Below, one piece after another: positions 25,658 to 34,593 of a stretch of 64,000 nucleotides of DNA. The number at the start of each line of letters is the position of its first letter. Position 1 is the first letter of the stretch. Origin of the DNA: Caldimonas tepidiphila (GTDB lineage Bacteria > Pseudomonadota > Gammaproteobacteria > Burkholderiales > Burkholderiaceae_C); contig NZ_QXMG01000004.1 of NCBI RefSeq assembly GCF_003569765.1, positions 95,707 to 159,706 of the forward strand, in the 5' to 3' direction. Position numbers and translations under genes: made by a program. The notes under the pieces are model-generated. The model was not told the origin of the DNA and did no database searches. It worked only from the letters and a program-made list of their open reading frames with translations.

Positions 25658-27015
25658 TGCAGCACCTTCGCCGCATTGCCCGCCACGCGGGCTCGATCCT
25701 GATCGGACAGCTTGCCACCATCGGCTTCGGCGTCGCGGACACGGTGATGACCGGGCGCTTCGCCTCCGAGGACCTCGCCGCGCTGTCGATCGGCGCGGCG
25801 CTCTACATCAGCCTATACGTCGGGCTCACCGGCGTCGTGCAGGCACTGATCCCGATCGTCGGCCACCACCACGGCGCCGACGAGCCCGAGCAGGTCGGGG
25901 AGACCTTCCGGCAGGCGGTGTACCTCGCGCTGCTCGTCGCGCTGCCCGGCATGGCGGCGATGCTGTGGTCCGGGCCGCTGCTGTCGCTGGCCCGCGCCAC
26001 GCCCGAGGTGGCGCAGCGCGCCGGCGACTATCTCGGCTGGCTCGCCTGGGGCCTGCCGCTGGCGCTGCTGTTCCGCTGCTACAGCGGGCTCAACCAGGGC
26101 ATCTCGCGGCCGCTGCTGGTGGCCTCGCTGCAGCTCGGCGCGCTGGCGCTGAAGGTGCCGCTCAACGCCTGGCTGATCTTCGGCGGCTGGGGCCTGCCGG
26201 CCTTCGGCGCGGTCGGTTGCGCGATGGCGACCGTGGCGATCAACGCGCTGCTGCTGCTGTTCGGGCTCGCGATGCTGCGGCGCCACCCGATCTACCGGCC
26301 CTTCCGGCTGTGGAGCGGCTGGCGCGGGCCGCGCTGGCACGAGCAGCGCGAGCTGCTGCGCCTGGGGCTGCCCACCGGCGCCAGCTACTTCATCGAGGTC
26401 ACCGCCTTCACGATGATGGCGCTGTTCATCTCGCATTTCGGCACCGGGGCGCTGGCCGGCCACCAGATCGTCGCCAACGTCGCGAGCGTCGCCTACATGC
26501 TGCCGCTGTCGATCGCCGTCGCGACCTCGGCCACGGTGGCCCAGCTGCGCGGCGCCGGGCAGGCGGAGCAGGCGCGCAACGCCGGGTGGCAGGGGATCGG
26601 GCTCTCGCTCGCGCTGTCGGTGACGCTCGGGCTGCTGCTGTATGCGCTCAGGCAGCCGCTGGTGAGGATCTACACGCCGGACCCGGCGGTGCAGCAGGCG
26701 GCACTGCAGCTCTTCGTCTTCATCGCCGCCTACCAGCTCTTCGACGCGATGCAGGTCACGGCCGCCTTCGCGCTGCGCTCGTTCCGCGTCGCGCTGCTGC
26801 CGGCGCTGGCCTACGCGCTGTCGCTGTGGGGACTGGGCCTCGGCGGAGGCTACCTGCTCGCCTTCGACCTGCCCGGCGCCGTGCCGGCGGCGCTGCACGG
26901 CGCGCCCGGCTTCTGGCTGATGAATGCGCTCGCGCTCGGGCTGGTGGCGGCGCTGCTGGTTGCGCTGTATCAGCGCGTCTCGGCCGCGTCGCTGGCGGCG
27001 CGCGCCGCCGACTGA
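25657..27015 (+). CDS. MATE family efflux transporter
   Basis: 452 residues, 12 predicted helices in two halves. Typical MATE features are IGQLATIGFGVADTVMTGRF in the first helix, YISLYVGLTGVVQALIPIVG, and in the second half IEVTAFTMMALFISHFGTGA and LAGHQIVANVASVAYMLPLS. Such carriers export cationic drugs or metabolites using Na+ or H+ gradients. Translationally coupled to the preceding membrane protein. Its last 46 bp overlap the 3' end of convergent phoR. Confidence 0.93.
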   Translation: MQHLRRIARHAGSILIGQLATIGFGVADTVMTGRFASEDLAALSIGAALYISLYVGLTGVVQALIPIVGHHHGADEPEQVGETFRQAVYLALLVALPGMAAMLWSGPLLSLARATPEVAQRAGDYLGWLAWGLPLALLFRCYSGLNQGISRPLLVASLQLGALALKVPLNAWLIFGGWGLPAFGAVGCAMATVAINALLLLFGLAMLRRHPIYRPFRLWSGWRGPRWHEQRELLRLGLPTGASYFIEVTAFTMMALFISHFGTGALAGHQIVANVASVAYMLPLSIAVATSATVAQLRGAGQAEQARNAGWQGIGLSLALSVTLGLLLYALRQPLVRIYTPDPAVQQAALQLFVFIAAYQLFDAMQVTAAFALRSFRVALLPALAYALSLWGLGLGGGYLLAFDLPGAVPAALHGAPGFWLMNALALGLVAALLVALYQRVSAASLAARAAD

Positions 27016-28346
27016 AGCTCGCCCGCCACGGCCTCGGGCGTGCGCACCCGCATCGCCGGGAAGACGAGGCGGAACAGCGAGCCCTTGCCCGGCTCGCTGT
27101 CGGCATGCAGCTCGCCGCCGTGGCGCTGCACCACGTGCTTGACGATCGACAGGCCGAGCCCGGTGCCGCCGGTCTCGCGCGAGCGGCTGCCGTCGACGCG
27201 GTAGAAGCGCTCGGTCAGGCGCGGCAGGTGCTCACGCGCGATGCCGATGCCGGTGTCGCGCACGGAGAACTCGCCGCTGCCGTCGGGCAGCAGCCGCCAG
27301 CCGATGCGGATCGTGCCGCCCGGCGGGGTGTAGCGGATCGCGTTGCTGACGAGGTTGGACCAGGCGCTGAGCAGCTCGCCCTCGGCTCCCGCGACCAGCA
27401 TCGTGCCGCCGTCGCACTGCGTCTCGATGCGGTGGCGCTCCTGCGACAGGCCGCGCGCGTCGCCCTCGACCTGTGCCAGCAGCCGCGCCACCGGCACCCA
27501 GCGATCCGAGGGCGGCCGGGGGCTGCCCTCGAGTTGCGCCAGCGTCAGCAGGTCGGCCACCAGCGTCTGCATGCGCCGCGCCTGCTGGCCCATCAGGTCG
27601 AGCACGCGCTTGCGCTCGACCTCGGTGAGCGGCAGCGAGCTCATCGTCTCGATGAAGCCGGCCAGCACCGTCAGCGGCGTGCGGATCTCGTGCGAGACGT
27701 TGGCGACGAAGTCGCGGCGCATCGTGTCGGCGCGCTCGCGCTCGGTGATGTCCTGCGACAGCACGAGCGTCATGCCCTCGCCGTAGCGCTGGGCCAGCAC
27801 CGACAGCGTGCCGCGGCCCTGCGGCCGCGGGAACACCACCGGCTCGTCGAAGTGGCCGCCCTGCAGGTAGGCCACGAAGGCCGGCGCGCGCACCAGGTTC
27901 GTCACCCGCTGCTGGCGGTCCCTCACCGGGTCGAGCCCGAAGTGCTCGGCCGCGGTGCGGTTGGCCCATTCGATCTGGTCGCTGGCGTCGAGCAGCAGCA
28001 CGCCGTTGGGCGAGGCCTCGACGGCCGACAGGAACTGCGACAGGCGGTCGCGCTCCTGCTGCGCCCCCAGCTCGCGCTGGCGCAGCGCGCGCTCGATGCG
28101 GTAGCCGAGCTCGCCCCACATGCCGGTGGTGCGGGGCGCGGCCTGGCGCTGGGAGCCGCGCAGCCAGGCCACCAGCCGGTAGGCGCGCAGCGTGTCGAAG
28201 AAGCCCAGCAGCGCGCCGAGCCCGCCCGCGCCGACGATGGCGCCGAGCAGCGGGGCATCGAGCAGCTGACCCAGCCAGGCGCCGAGGCTTGCGCCGAGCA
28301 GCCCGCACAACAACGCCGCGAGGATGCGGGGCAGCAGCCAGCTCAT
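26970..28346 (-). CDS. phoR: phosphate regulon sensor histidine kinase
   Basis: 458-residue membrane kinase. Two N-terminal helices (residues 5-50), a PAS domain (FLSAVEASPNGVLLLDASDQ), HisKA with FVANVSHEIRTPLTVLAGF (phospho-His 219), N box NLVSNAIRYTPPGG, G1 DTGIGIAREHLP and G2 GGTGLGLSIVKHVVQRHGG. It phosphorylates PhoB when phosphate is low and is silenced via PstSCAB-PhoU. Last gene of the operon; 13 bp after phoB. Its 3' end runs 46 bp into the convergent MATE gene. Confidence 0.96.
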   Translation of the reverse strand: MSWLLPRILAALLCGLLGASLGAWLGQLLDAPLLGAIVGAGGLGALLGFFDTLRAYRLVAWLRGSQRQAAPRTTGMWGELGYRIERALRQRELGAQQERDRLSQFLSAVEASPNGVLLLDASDQIEWANRTAAEHFGLDPVRDRQQRVTNLVRAPAFVAYLQGGHFDEPVVFPRPQGRGTLSVLAQRYGEGMTLVLSQDITERERADTMRRDFVANVSHEIRTPLTVLAGFIETMSSLPLTEVERKRVLDLMGQQARRMQTLVADLLTLAQLEGSPRPPSDRWVPVARLLAQVEGDARGLSQERHRIETQCDGGTMLVAGAEGELLSAWSNLVSNAIRYTPPGGTIRIGWRLLPDGSGEFSVRDTGIGIAREHLPRLTERFYRVDGSRSRETGGTGLGLSIVKHVVQRHGGELHADSEPGKGSLFRLVFPAMRVRTPEAVAGELQSAARAASDAAETR

Positions 28347-28359
28347 GCCGTCGCCGCGC

Positions 28360-29064
28360 TCAGGCCGCCGCCGCGGGCTGCTGCTGCGCGCTCAGGCGGT
28401 AGCCGGCACCTCGCACCGTCTCGATCATCTGCGAGCACTGGGCCGGCGCCAGCGCCTCGCGCAAGCGCTTGACGTGCACGTCCACCGTGCGCTCCTCGAT
28501 GAAGACGTGGTCTCCCCAGACGCGGTCGAGCAGCTGCGCGCGGCTGTGCACGCGCTCCGGGTGCGTCATGAAGAAGTGCAGCAGCCGGAACTCGGTCGGG
28601 CCGACCTTGACCTCGATGTCGCCGCGCGAGACGCGCCGCGTGGCCGGGTCGAGCCGCAGCGGCCCGACCTGCACCGCCGAGTCGAGCGCCTCGGGTGCCT
28701 TGCGGCGCAGCACGGCGCGGATGCGCGCCATCAGCTCGTTCGGCGAGAAGGGCTTGGTCAGGTAGTCGTCGGCCCCGGCATCGAGCCCGGCCACCTTGTC
28801 GGGCTCGTCGCCGCGCGCGGTCAGCATGATGATCGGCAGCTCGCGCGTGCGGGTCTCGGTGCGCCAGCGCTTGGCGAGCGCGAGGCCGCTCGAGCCCGGC
28901 AGCATCCAGTCCAGCAGCACCAGGTCGGGCAGCACCCGGTCGACCTCGGCGATCGCGCGGGCCGCGTCCGGCGCCACCGTGACCTCGTATCCCGCATGGC
29001 GCAGGTTCAGCGCGACCAGCTCCGCGATCGCGCTCTCGTCCTCGACCACCAGCACTCGGCTCAT
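28360..29064 (-). CDS. phoB: phosphate regulon response regulator
   Basis: 234 residues, OmpR/PhoB type. Receiver domain with acidic pocket E9-D and phospho-acceptor Asp52 (LVLLDWMLPGSSG), then a winged-helix DNA-binding domain (GPTEFRLLHFFMTHPERVHS, TVDVHVKRLREAL). It binds Pho boxes such as those at 33705-33732 and 33764-33792. Sits between phoU and phoR. Confidence 0.97.
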   Translation of the reverse strand: MSRVLVVEDESAIAELVALNLRHAGYEVTVAPDAARAIAEVDRVLPDLVLLDWMLPGSSGLALAKRWRTETRTRELPIIMLTARGDEPDKVAGLDAGADDYLTKPFSPNELMARIRAVLRRKAPEALDSAVQVGPLRLDPATRRVSRGDIEVKVGPTEFRLLHFFMTHPERVHSRAQLLDRVWGDHVFIEERTVDVHVKRLREALAPAQCSQMIETVRGAGYRLSAQQQPAAAA

Positions 29065-29086
29065 CGTGCAGCTCCTGCCCGGGCGT

Positions 29087-29788
29087 TCACTTGATGTAGG
29101 ACTCGACGTTGGCCATCGGCAGGTGGCGCACGTCGGCGCCCTTGACGATGTAGATGATCTGCTCGGCGAGGTTCTTCGCGTGGTCGCCGACGCGCTCGAT
29201 CGCCTTCGCGACGAACACCAGGTCGATCGACGCGGAGATGGTGCGCGGGTCCTCCATCATGTAGGTGATGAGCATGCGCATCAGGCCGTCGAACTCCTGG
29301 TCGATCTGGTCGTCCTGCTTCATCACCTCGAGCGCCTTGTTCACGTCGAGCCGCGCGAAGGCGTCGAGCGCCTTGCGCAACTGCTCGATCGCGAGGTTGC
29401 CCTCGAAGGACACGTCCGACACCGGCAGCCGGGTGGACACGCCGGTGCTGATCAGGCGCAACACGGTGCGCGCGATGCGCGCGGCCTCGTCGCCGACGCG
29501 CTCGAGGTTGTTGATCGTCTTGGAGATCGCGATCAGCAGCCGCAGGTCGCGCGCGGTGGGCTGGCGGCGGGCGATGATCGTCGAGAGCGCGCGATCGATG
29601 TCGATCTCCATCGCGTTGACCCGCTCCTCCTCCGCGATCACTTGGTTGGCGGCCTCGCCGCTGAACTGCGTCAGCGCGTACAGCGCCTGCGCCACCTGGG
29701 ACTCGACCAGCCCGCCCATCTCGAGCACGCGGGTGGAGATGCCGCTGAGTTCGGCGTCAAACTGGGTGGAAAGGTGCTTGTCGCTCAT
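29087..29788 (-). CDS. phoU: phosphate transport system regulator PhoU
   Basis: 233 residues, helical, two repeats of the PhoU domain: ISTRVLEMGGLVESQVAQAL with VIAEEERVNAMEIDIDR in the first, and LEVMKQDDQIDQEFDGLMRM in the second; ends with VGDHAKNLAEQIIYIVKG, a metal-binding region. It links PstB and PhoR to repress the Pho regulon when phosphate is plentiful. Located between pstB and phoB. Confidence 0.97.
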   Translation of the reverse strand: MSDKHLSTQFDAELSGISTRVLEMGGLVESQVAQALYALTQFSGEAANQVIAEEERVNAMEIDIDRALSTIIARRQPTARDLRLLIAISKTINNLERVGDEAARIARTVLRLISTGVSTRLPVSDVSFEGNLAIEQLRKALDAFARLDVNKALEVMKQDDQIDQEFDGLMRMLITYMMEDPRTISASIDLVFVAKAIERVGDHAKNLAEQIIYIVKGADVRHLPMANVESYIK

Positions 29789-29836
29789 GGGGGGCTCCGA
29801 TGGGAAGGTGGGGACGAAGGGCTGACAACCGCATCA

Positions 29837-30622
29837 TCAGCCGAAACGGCCGGTGATGTAGTCCTCGGTGTCCTTCTTCTTCGGCTTCATGAACAGGTCG
29901 GAGGTCGGCCCGAACTCGATCAGGTCGCCCAGGTACATGTAGGCGGTGTAGTCCGAGCAGCGCGCGGCCTGCTGCATGTTGTGCGTGACGATCACCACCG
30001 TGTAGTCCTGCTTGAGCTCGCCGATCAGCTCCTCGATCTTGCCGGTGGAGATCGGGTCGAGCGCCGAGCAGGGCTCGTCGAGCAGCAGCACCTCGGGCTT
30101 GATCGCGATGCCGCGCGCGATGCACAGGCGCTGCTGCTGGCCGCCGGACAGGCCCGAGCCGCTCTGGTTGAGCTTGTCCTTGACCTCGTTCCACAGCGCG
30201 GCCTTCCTCAGCGCCCACTCCACCCGCTCGTCCATCTCGACGCGCGGCAGCGTCTCGAACAGCCGCACGCCGAAGGCGATGTTGTCGTAGATCGACATCG
30301 GGAAGGGCGTGGGCTTCTGGAAGACCATGCCGACCTTGGCGCGGATCAGCGACACGTCGAGCTTGCTCTTGAGGATGTCCTCGCCGTCGAGCAGGATCTG
30401 CCCCTCGGCGCGCTGCTCCGGGTAGAGCTCGAACATGCGGTTGAAGGTGCGCAGCAGCGTCGACTTGCCGCAGCCCGAAGGGCCGATGAAGGCGGTGACC
30501 TTCTTCTCCGGGATGTCGAGGCTGATGTGCTTGAGCGCGTGGAAGCTGCCGTAGTAGAAGTTGAGGTCACGCACCGACAGCTTCTGCTTTACCACGGGGC
30601 TCGATTCGACTTTCGTGTCCAT
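29837..30622 (-). CDS. pstB: phosphate ABC transporter ATP-binding protein
   Basis: 261 residues. Walker [10 protein letters not shown] (residues 47-55), Q-loop [23 protein letters not shown] signature [16 protein letters not shown], Walker [17 protein letters not shown]-loop [13 protein letters not shown]. The [11 protein letters not shown] start is typical of PstB. ATG at 30622 selected by family alignment; the open frame continues upstream in another gene's territory. Confidence 0.98.
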   Translation of the reverse strand: MDTKVESSPVVKQKLSVRDLNFYYGSFHALKHISLDIPEKKVTAFIGPSGCGKSTLLRTFNRMFELYPEQRAEGQILLDGEDILKSKLDVSLIRAKVGMVFQKPTPFPMSIYDNIAFGVRLFETLPRVEMDERVEWALRKAALWNEVKDKLNQSGSGLSGGQQQRLCIARGIAIKPEVLLLDEPCSALDPISTGKIEELIGELKQDYTVVIVTHNMQQAARCSDYTAYMYLGDLIEFGPTSDLFMKPKKKDTEDYITGRFG

Positions 30623-30645
30623 CTCTGTCAGACCTTTTCTCGATC

Positions 30646-31515
30646 TCAATGTTTCTTGCGGAACAGCACGCGCGCCAGGATGTTGAGCGCGAGCACGCCC
30701 AGCGTGATCAGGAACACGCCCGCCCAGGCCAGCTTCTGCCAGTTCTCGTAGGGGCTCATCGCGAACTTGAAGATCGTCACCGGCAGGCTCGCCATCGGCT
30801 CGGAAAGGCTCGTGGTCCAGAACTGATTGGACAGCGCCGTGAACAGCAGCGGCGCGGTCTCGCCCGAGATGCGCGCGATCGCGAGCAGCACGCCGGTCAC
30901 GACGCCGGCACGCGCGGCCTTGAGCGTGATCGTCGAGATCACCTTCCACTTCGGCGTGCCGAGCGCGTAGGCGGCCTCGCGCAGCGCGTTGGGCACCAGG
31001 CTCAGCATGTTCTCGGTGGTGCGGATCACGACCGGGATGACGATCAGCGCCAGCGCCAGCACGCCGGCCCAGCCCGAGAAGGACTTCACCTGCGCGACGA
31101 CGACCGCGTAGATGAACAGGCCGATCACGATCGACGGCGCCGACAGCAGGATGTCGTTGATGAAGCGCGTGGCGCTGCCGAGCCAGCTGCGCTGGCCGTA
31201 CTCGGAGAGGTAGATGCCGGCGAGGATGCCGATCGGCGTGCCGATCAGCGTCGCGAGCGTCACCATCAGCAGCGAGCCGAAGATCGCGTTGGCCAGGCCT
31301 CCGATGTCCTCCTGGGGCGGCGGCGTCATCTCGGTGAAGAGATGCAGCGTGATGCCCCCGATGCCGAGGCGCACCGTCTCGAACAGGATCCACAGCAGCC
31401 AGAACACGCCGAAGGCCATCGCCGCGAGGGACAGCGTCAGCGCGACCGCGTTGACGCTCTTGCGGCGGCGGTGCTTGGCCATGCGGCCGTCATGGTTTGC
31501 GGAGAGGAGACTCAT
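30646..31515 (-). CDS. pstA: phosphate ABC transporter permease PstA
   Basis: 289 residues, six predicted helices. Conserved [20 protein letters not shown], the EAA loop region [20 protein letters not shown] and [13 protein letters not shown] match PstA. The ATG at 31515 overlaps the pstC stop in ATGA; a second ATG eleven codons on (MAKHRRRKS) is also possible. Forms the channel with PstC. Confidence 0.96.
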   Translation of the reverse strand: MSLLSANHDGRMAKHRRRKSVNAVALTLSLAAMAFGVFWLLWILFETVRLGIGGITLHLFTEMTPPPQEDIGGLANAIFGSLLMVTLATLIGTPIGILAGIYLSEYGQRSWLGSATRFINDILLSAPSIVIGLFIYAVVVAQVKSFSGWAGVLALALIVIPVVIRTTENMLSLVPNALREAAYALGTPKWKVISTITLKAARAGVVTGVLLAIARISGETAPLLFTALSNQFWTTSLSEPMASLPVTIFKFAMSPYENWQKLAWAGVFLITLGVLALNILARVLFRKKH

Positions 31516-32534
31516 GAGCGCGCGCCCTCGCCTTTCTTGAGGCGCGCCAGCAGCACCTTGGAGGCCGCCAGCACGCAGAAGGTGATGAAGAACAGCACCA
31601 GGCCGAGGTAGATCAGCGATGCCTGGTGCAGGCCCTCGCCGGCCTCGGCGAACTCGTTGGCCAGCGCCGACGTGATGCTGTTGGCCGGCTCGAACAGCGA
31701 CAGCGAGTCGAGCTGGTTCATGTTGCCGATCACGAAGGTGACCGCCATCGTCTCGCCGAGCGCGCGGCCGAGGCCGAGCATGATGCCGCCGACGACACCT
31801 GTCTTGGTGTAGGGCAGCACGACGCGGTAGACCACCTCCCAGGTGGTCGAGCCCAGGCCGTAGGCCGACTCCTTGAGCATCGGCGGCGTCACCTCGAACA
31901 CGTCGCGCATCACCGACGAGATGAAGGGGATGACCATGATCGCGAGGATGATGCCGGCCGACAGGATGCCGATGCCCACCGGCGGGCCCTGCACCAGTGC
32001 GCCGAGGTAGGGCACGCCGCCGAGCAGCGACTGCAGCGGCTGCTGCACGTAGGTCGCGAGCAGGGGGCCGAACACGAGCAGGCCCCACATGCCGTAGACG
32101 ATCGAGGGCACCGCGGCGAGCAATTCGACCGCGATGCCGAGCGGGCGGCGCAGCCAGTTGGGCGACAGCTCCGTCAGGAACAGCGCGATGCCGAAGCTCA
32201 CCGGCACGGCGATGATCAGCGCGATGATCGAGGTCGCCAGCGTGCCGTAGATCATCACCAGGCCGCCGTAGCTGTCCTGCACAGGGTCCCACTCGCTGCG
32301 CCACAGGAAGCTGAGGCCGTACTCGCGGATGGCCGGCATCGCGCCATGGACCAGCGAGCCGATGATGGCGACGAGCAGCAGCAGCGTCAGCAGCGCTGCG
32401 CCATGGGCGAGCACGGAGAACAGCGTGTCCGCCCAGGGCGAAGCACGGCGCGCCACAGGCGGCTCGCCGCGCGGTTCGGAACGTTCCATTTCCTTGGAGG
32501 TCTTGTATTGGGAGGCAGGAAGTGTAGCGGCCAC
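31512..32534 (-). CDS. pstC: phosphate ABC transporter permease PstC
   Basis: 340 residues with a cytoplasmic N-terminal tail of about 35 and six predicted helices. PstC signatures are [56 protein letters not shown] and [16 protein letters not shown]. Separated from pstS by a short region that holds an intercistronic hairpin. Confidence 0.97.
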   Translation of the reverse strand: MAATLPASQYKTSKEMERSEPRGEPPVARRASPWADTLFSVLAHGAALLTLLLLVAIIGSLVHGAMPAIREYGLSFLWRSEWDPVQDSYGGLVMIYGTLATSIIALIIAVPVSFGIALFLTELSPNWLRRPLGIAVELLAAVPSIVYGMWGLLVFGPLLATYVQQPLQSLLGGVPYLGALVQGPPVGIGILSAGIILAIMVIPFISSVMRDVFEVTPPMLKESAYGLGSTTWEVVYRVVLPYTKTGVVGGIMLGLGRALGETMAVTFVIGNMNQLDSLSLFEPANSITSALANEFAEAGEGLHQASLIYLGLVLFFITFCVLAASKVLLARLKKGEGARS

Positions 32535-32552
32535 GCGATTTCTCTCCGATGC

Positions 32553-32583
32553 TCAAAGAAACGGGGGCGTATGAAACGCCCCC
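32553..32583 (-). terminator. intercistronic terminator/attenuator between pstS and pstC
   Basis: On the minus strand GGGGGCGT, loop TTCAT, ACGCCCCC (32583-32563) followed by GTTTCTTT. A partial terminator here would let pstS be expressed in excess over the membrane and ATPase subunits, as is common for periplasmic binding proteins. The hairpin is seen; its partial nature is inferred. Confidence 0.65.
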
Positions 32584-32607
32584 GGCCGGCTGGATCTCAG
32601 GTGACGA

Positions 32608-33645
32608 TCACTTGAGCGCTACGGCCTTGCCGCTCGCATCCTTGATCTCGCCCCACTGCTTGCGCACCAGGCCCTTCACGGCGTCGGGCAGCGGCACGTA
32701 CTCGAGCTCGGCCGCGGTCTTGTCGCCGTTGGCATAGGCCCAGTCGAAGAACTTCAGCGCGGCCGTCGCCTGCGCCGGCTTGTCCTGCGCCTTGTGCATC
32801 ATGATGAAGGTCGCGCCGGTGATCGGCCACGCGTCCTTGCCCGGCTGCTCGGTCAGGATCTGGTAGAAGCTCTTGCTCCAGTCGGCGCCTGCCGCCGCCG
32901 CCTTGAAGTTCGTGTCCTCGGGGGCCACGAAGTTGCCGTCGCGGTTGCGCAGCAGCACGTGCGACATCTTGTTCTGCTTGGCGTAGGCGTACTCGACGTA
33001 ACCGATCGAGTTCGGCAGGCGCATCACGAAGGCCGACACGCCCTCGTTGCCCTTGCCGCCGGCGCCGGTCGGCCACTTGACGGCGGTGCCCTCGCCCACC
33101 TTCGACTTCCACTCGGCGTTCACCTTCGAGAGGTAGTTCGTGAAGATGAAGCTGGTGCCCGAGCCGTCGGCGCGGCGCACCACGGCGATCTGCGCGTCCG
33201 GCAGCGGCACGCCCGGGTTCAGCGCGGTCAGCGCCGGGTCGTTCCACTTGGTGATCTTGCCCAGGTAGATGTCGCCCAGCACCTGGCCGTTCATGCGGAC
33301 CTGACCCGGGGCGATGCCCTTGATGTTGACCACCGGCACGACGCCGCCGATCACGGTCGGGAACTGGATCAGGCCGTCCTGCGCCAGCTCCTCGTCCTTC
33401 AGCGGCATGTCGGACGCGCCGAAGTCCACCGTCTTCGAGCGGATCTGCTTCAGGCCTGCGCCCGAGCCGACCGACTGGTAATTGATGCGCACGCCCGTGG
33501 CCTTGTTGTAGGCGTCGGCCCACTTGGCATACACCGGCGCCGGGAAGGTCGCGCCGGCACCCGTCACATCCTGAGCGCCCGCCGCGGAGGCCAGCCCCGC
33601 GAAAGCCAGGACGGCGAGACCGGAACGCATCGAGAACGATTTCAT
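32608..33645 (-). CDS. pstS: periplasmic phosphate-binding protein PstS
   Basis: 345 residues from the ATG at 33645. Signal peptide [20 protein letters not shown] ending near AGAQ. Phosphate-binding segments are [40 protein letters not shown] and [22 protein letters not shown] lies before the ATG. A frame extension to 33699 lacks support. First gene of pstSCAB-phoUBR; controlled by the Pho box at 33705-33732. Confidence 0.97.
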   Translation of the reverse strand: MKSFSMRSGLAVLAFAGLASAAGAQDVTGAGATFPAPVYAKWADAYNKATGVRINYQSVGSGAGLKQIRSKTVDFGASDMPLKDEELAQDGLIQFPTVIGGVVPVVNIKGIAPGQVRMNGQVLGDIYLGKITKWNDPALTALNPGVPLPDAQIAVVRRADGSGTSFIFTNYLSKVNAEWKSKVGEGTAVKWPTGAGGKGNEGVSAFVMRLPNSIGYVEYAYAKQNKMSHVLLRNRDGNFVAPEDTNFKAAAAGADWSKSFYQILTEQPGKDAWPITGATFIMMHKAQDKPAQATAALKFFDWAYANGDKTAAELEYVPLPDAVKGLVRKQWGEIKDASGKAVALK

Positions 33646-33688
33646 GTTGGCACCTTTCATCAGGAAAACGGATATGCAACGGCGTCGC

Positions 33689-33732
33689 ACTGTAGGCATG
33701 CTTTGTGACGCGTATGTGACAGCAAATGACAG
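33689..33732 (-). promoter_or_regulatory. Pho box and -10 of pstS
   Basis: Read on the minus strand: CTGTCAT (33732-33726), CTGTCAC (33722-33716) and GCGTCAC (33711-33705). The TCA cores are spaced 10 and 11 bp. Exactly 10 nt further is TACAGT (33694-33689), a -10-like hexamer. This is the expected PhoB activation layout, in which the box replaces the -35. It predicts a pstS leader of about 37 nt. Confidence 0.82.
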
Positions 33733-33763
33733 GCCTTGCCGGCGGAGAAGCGAGATGACGGCG

Positions 33764-33808
33764 CTGTCACGAATGCTTCACCGATTCGTCACATCCGGTT
33801 CCTAGGCT
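33764..33808 (+). promoter_or_regulatory. Pho box and -10 of the FAS1 lipoprotein gene
   Basis: Three repeats on the plus strand: CTGTCAC (33764-33770), GCTTCAC (33775-33781), TCGTCAC (33786-33792), with TCA cores exactly 11 bp apart. Ten nt later is TAGGCT (33803-33808), a weak -10. The layout mirrors that of pstS. It predicts that the downstream lipoprotein gene is PhoB-activated, with a leader of about 48 nt. Confidence 0.7.
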
Positions 33809-33863
33809 GCCGGGGTGCCGCGGACTCGCGCCGAGCGCGGCGAAACCCTCTCACGGAGCCTCC

Positions 33864-34352
33864 ATGAAGAAACAGTTCCCGATGCTCGCCGCCACGCTGC
33901 TGCTGGCCGCCCTGGCCGGCTGCGCGACCCCTCAGTCCCAGCCGAAGACGGTGGCCGACACCGCCGCGGCCCACCCGCAACTCGCGACGCTGTCGCGCCT
34001 GCTCGACCAGGCCGGGCTGGCGCCGACGCTGCGCGGGTCGGGCCCCTACACGGTGTTCGCGCCGAGCGACGAGGCCTTCCGCGCGCTGCCCGCAGCCGAG
34101 CTGCAGGCGCTGGCCGGCGATCGCGAGCGTCTCAAGGAACTGCTGAGCTATCACGTGCTCCCGACCCGCACCGCATCGAGCGAGGTGGGTGTCGGCAGCG
34201 CCAAGACGGTGCAGGGTGGCGAGGTCGCGCTGTCGCGCGCCGGCAGCTTCGTGACCGTCGAGGATGCGATGGTGACGCAAGCGGACGTGGCCGCCGCCAA
34301 CGGCGTGGTGCACGTGATCGACCGCGTGCTGATGCCGCCGAAGAAGAAGTGA
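33864..34352 (+). CDS. fasciclin (FAS1) domain lipoprotein
   Basis: 162 residues. The signal ends in the lipobox LAALAGC (near C20), so the protein is predicted to be lipid-anchored. One FAS1 domain follows: LATLSRLLDQAGLAPTLRGS, GPYTVFAPSDEAFRALP, LLSYHVLPTR, NGVVHVIDRVLMPP. FAS1 domains mediate adhesion or extracellular protein contacts; the partner here is unknown. GGAG lies 7 nt before the ATG. It is divergent from pstS and carries its own apparent Pho box, suggesting a role under phosphate starvation. Confidence 0.92.
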   Translation: MKKQFPMLAATLLLAALAGCATPQSQPKTVADTAAAHPQLATLSRLLDQAGLAPTLRGSGPYTVFAPSDEAFRALPAAELQALAGDRERLKELLSYHVLPTRTASSEVGVGSAKTVQGGEVALSRAGSFVTVEDAMVTQADVAAANGVVHVIDRVLMPPKKK

Positions 34353-34388
34353 AGCGCGTGCGCTCCTTGCGGCGCGCACGGCTGCGGG

Positions 34389-34453
34389 GTGCCGGCCGGC
34401 CGGCACTCGGCCCGTTTTTTCGATTCCCGGTCTTCAGCCGGGGGAAAACGGGC
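34389..34453 (+). terminator. hairpins with T-run after the FAS1 gene
   Basis: An 18-bp palindrome GTGCCGGCCGGCCGGCAC at 34389-34406 is followed by CCCG and six T residues at 34415-34420. A second structure overlaps: GCCCGTTTT pairs with AAAACGGGC around an inner CCCGG/CCGGG (about 34410-34453). They lie between convergent FAS1 and glmM genes and likely stop transcription from the left. Confidence 0.5.
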
Positions 34454-34541
34454 AGCAGGCGCCGGGACGGGACACGGGGCGCATGCGCCCCCTGCTCGCG
34501 CGCGGGGCGGCCTGGACACGGGGCCTGAACGAGCCGACGGC

Positions 34542-34562
34542 CCTGCCGGGCAGCCCGGCAGG
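34542..34562 (-). terminator. GC hairpin downstream of glmM
   Basis: CCTGCCGGG at 34542-34550, loop CAG, CCCGGCAGG at 34554-34562. It lies 31 bp past the glmM stop on the minus strand and has no T-run, so its termination role is uncertain. Confidence 0.35.
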
Positions 34563-34593
34563 CGGCTCCTGCCGCCGGCGCTCCCCGGCAGGC

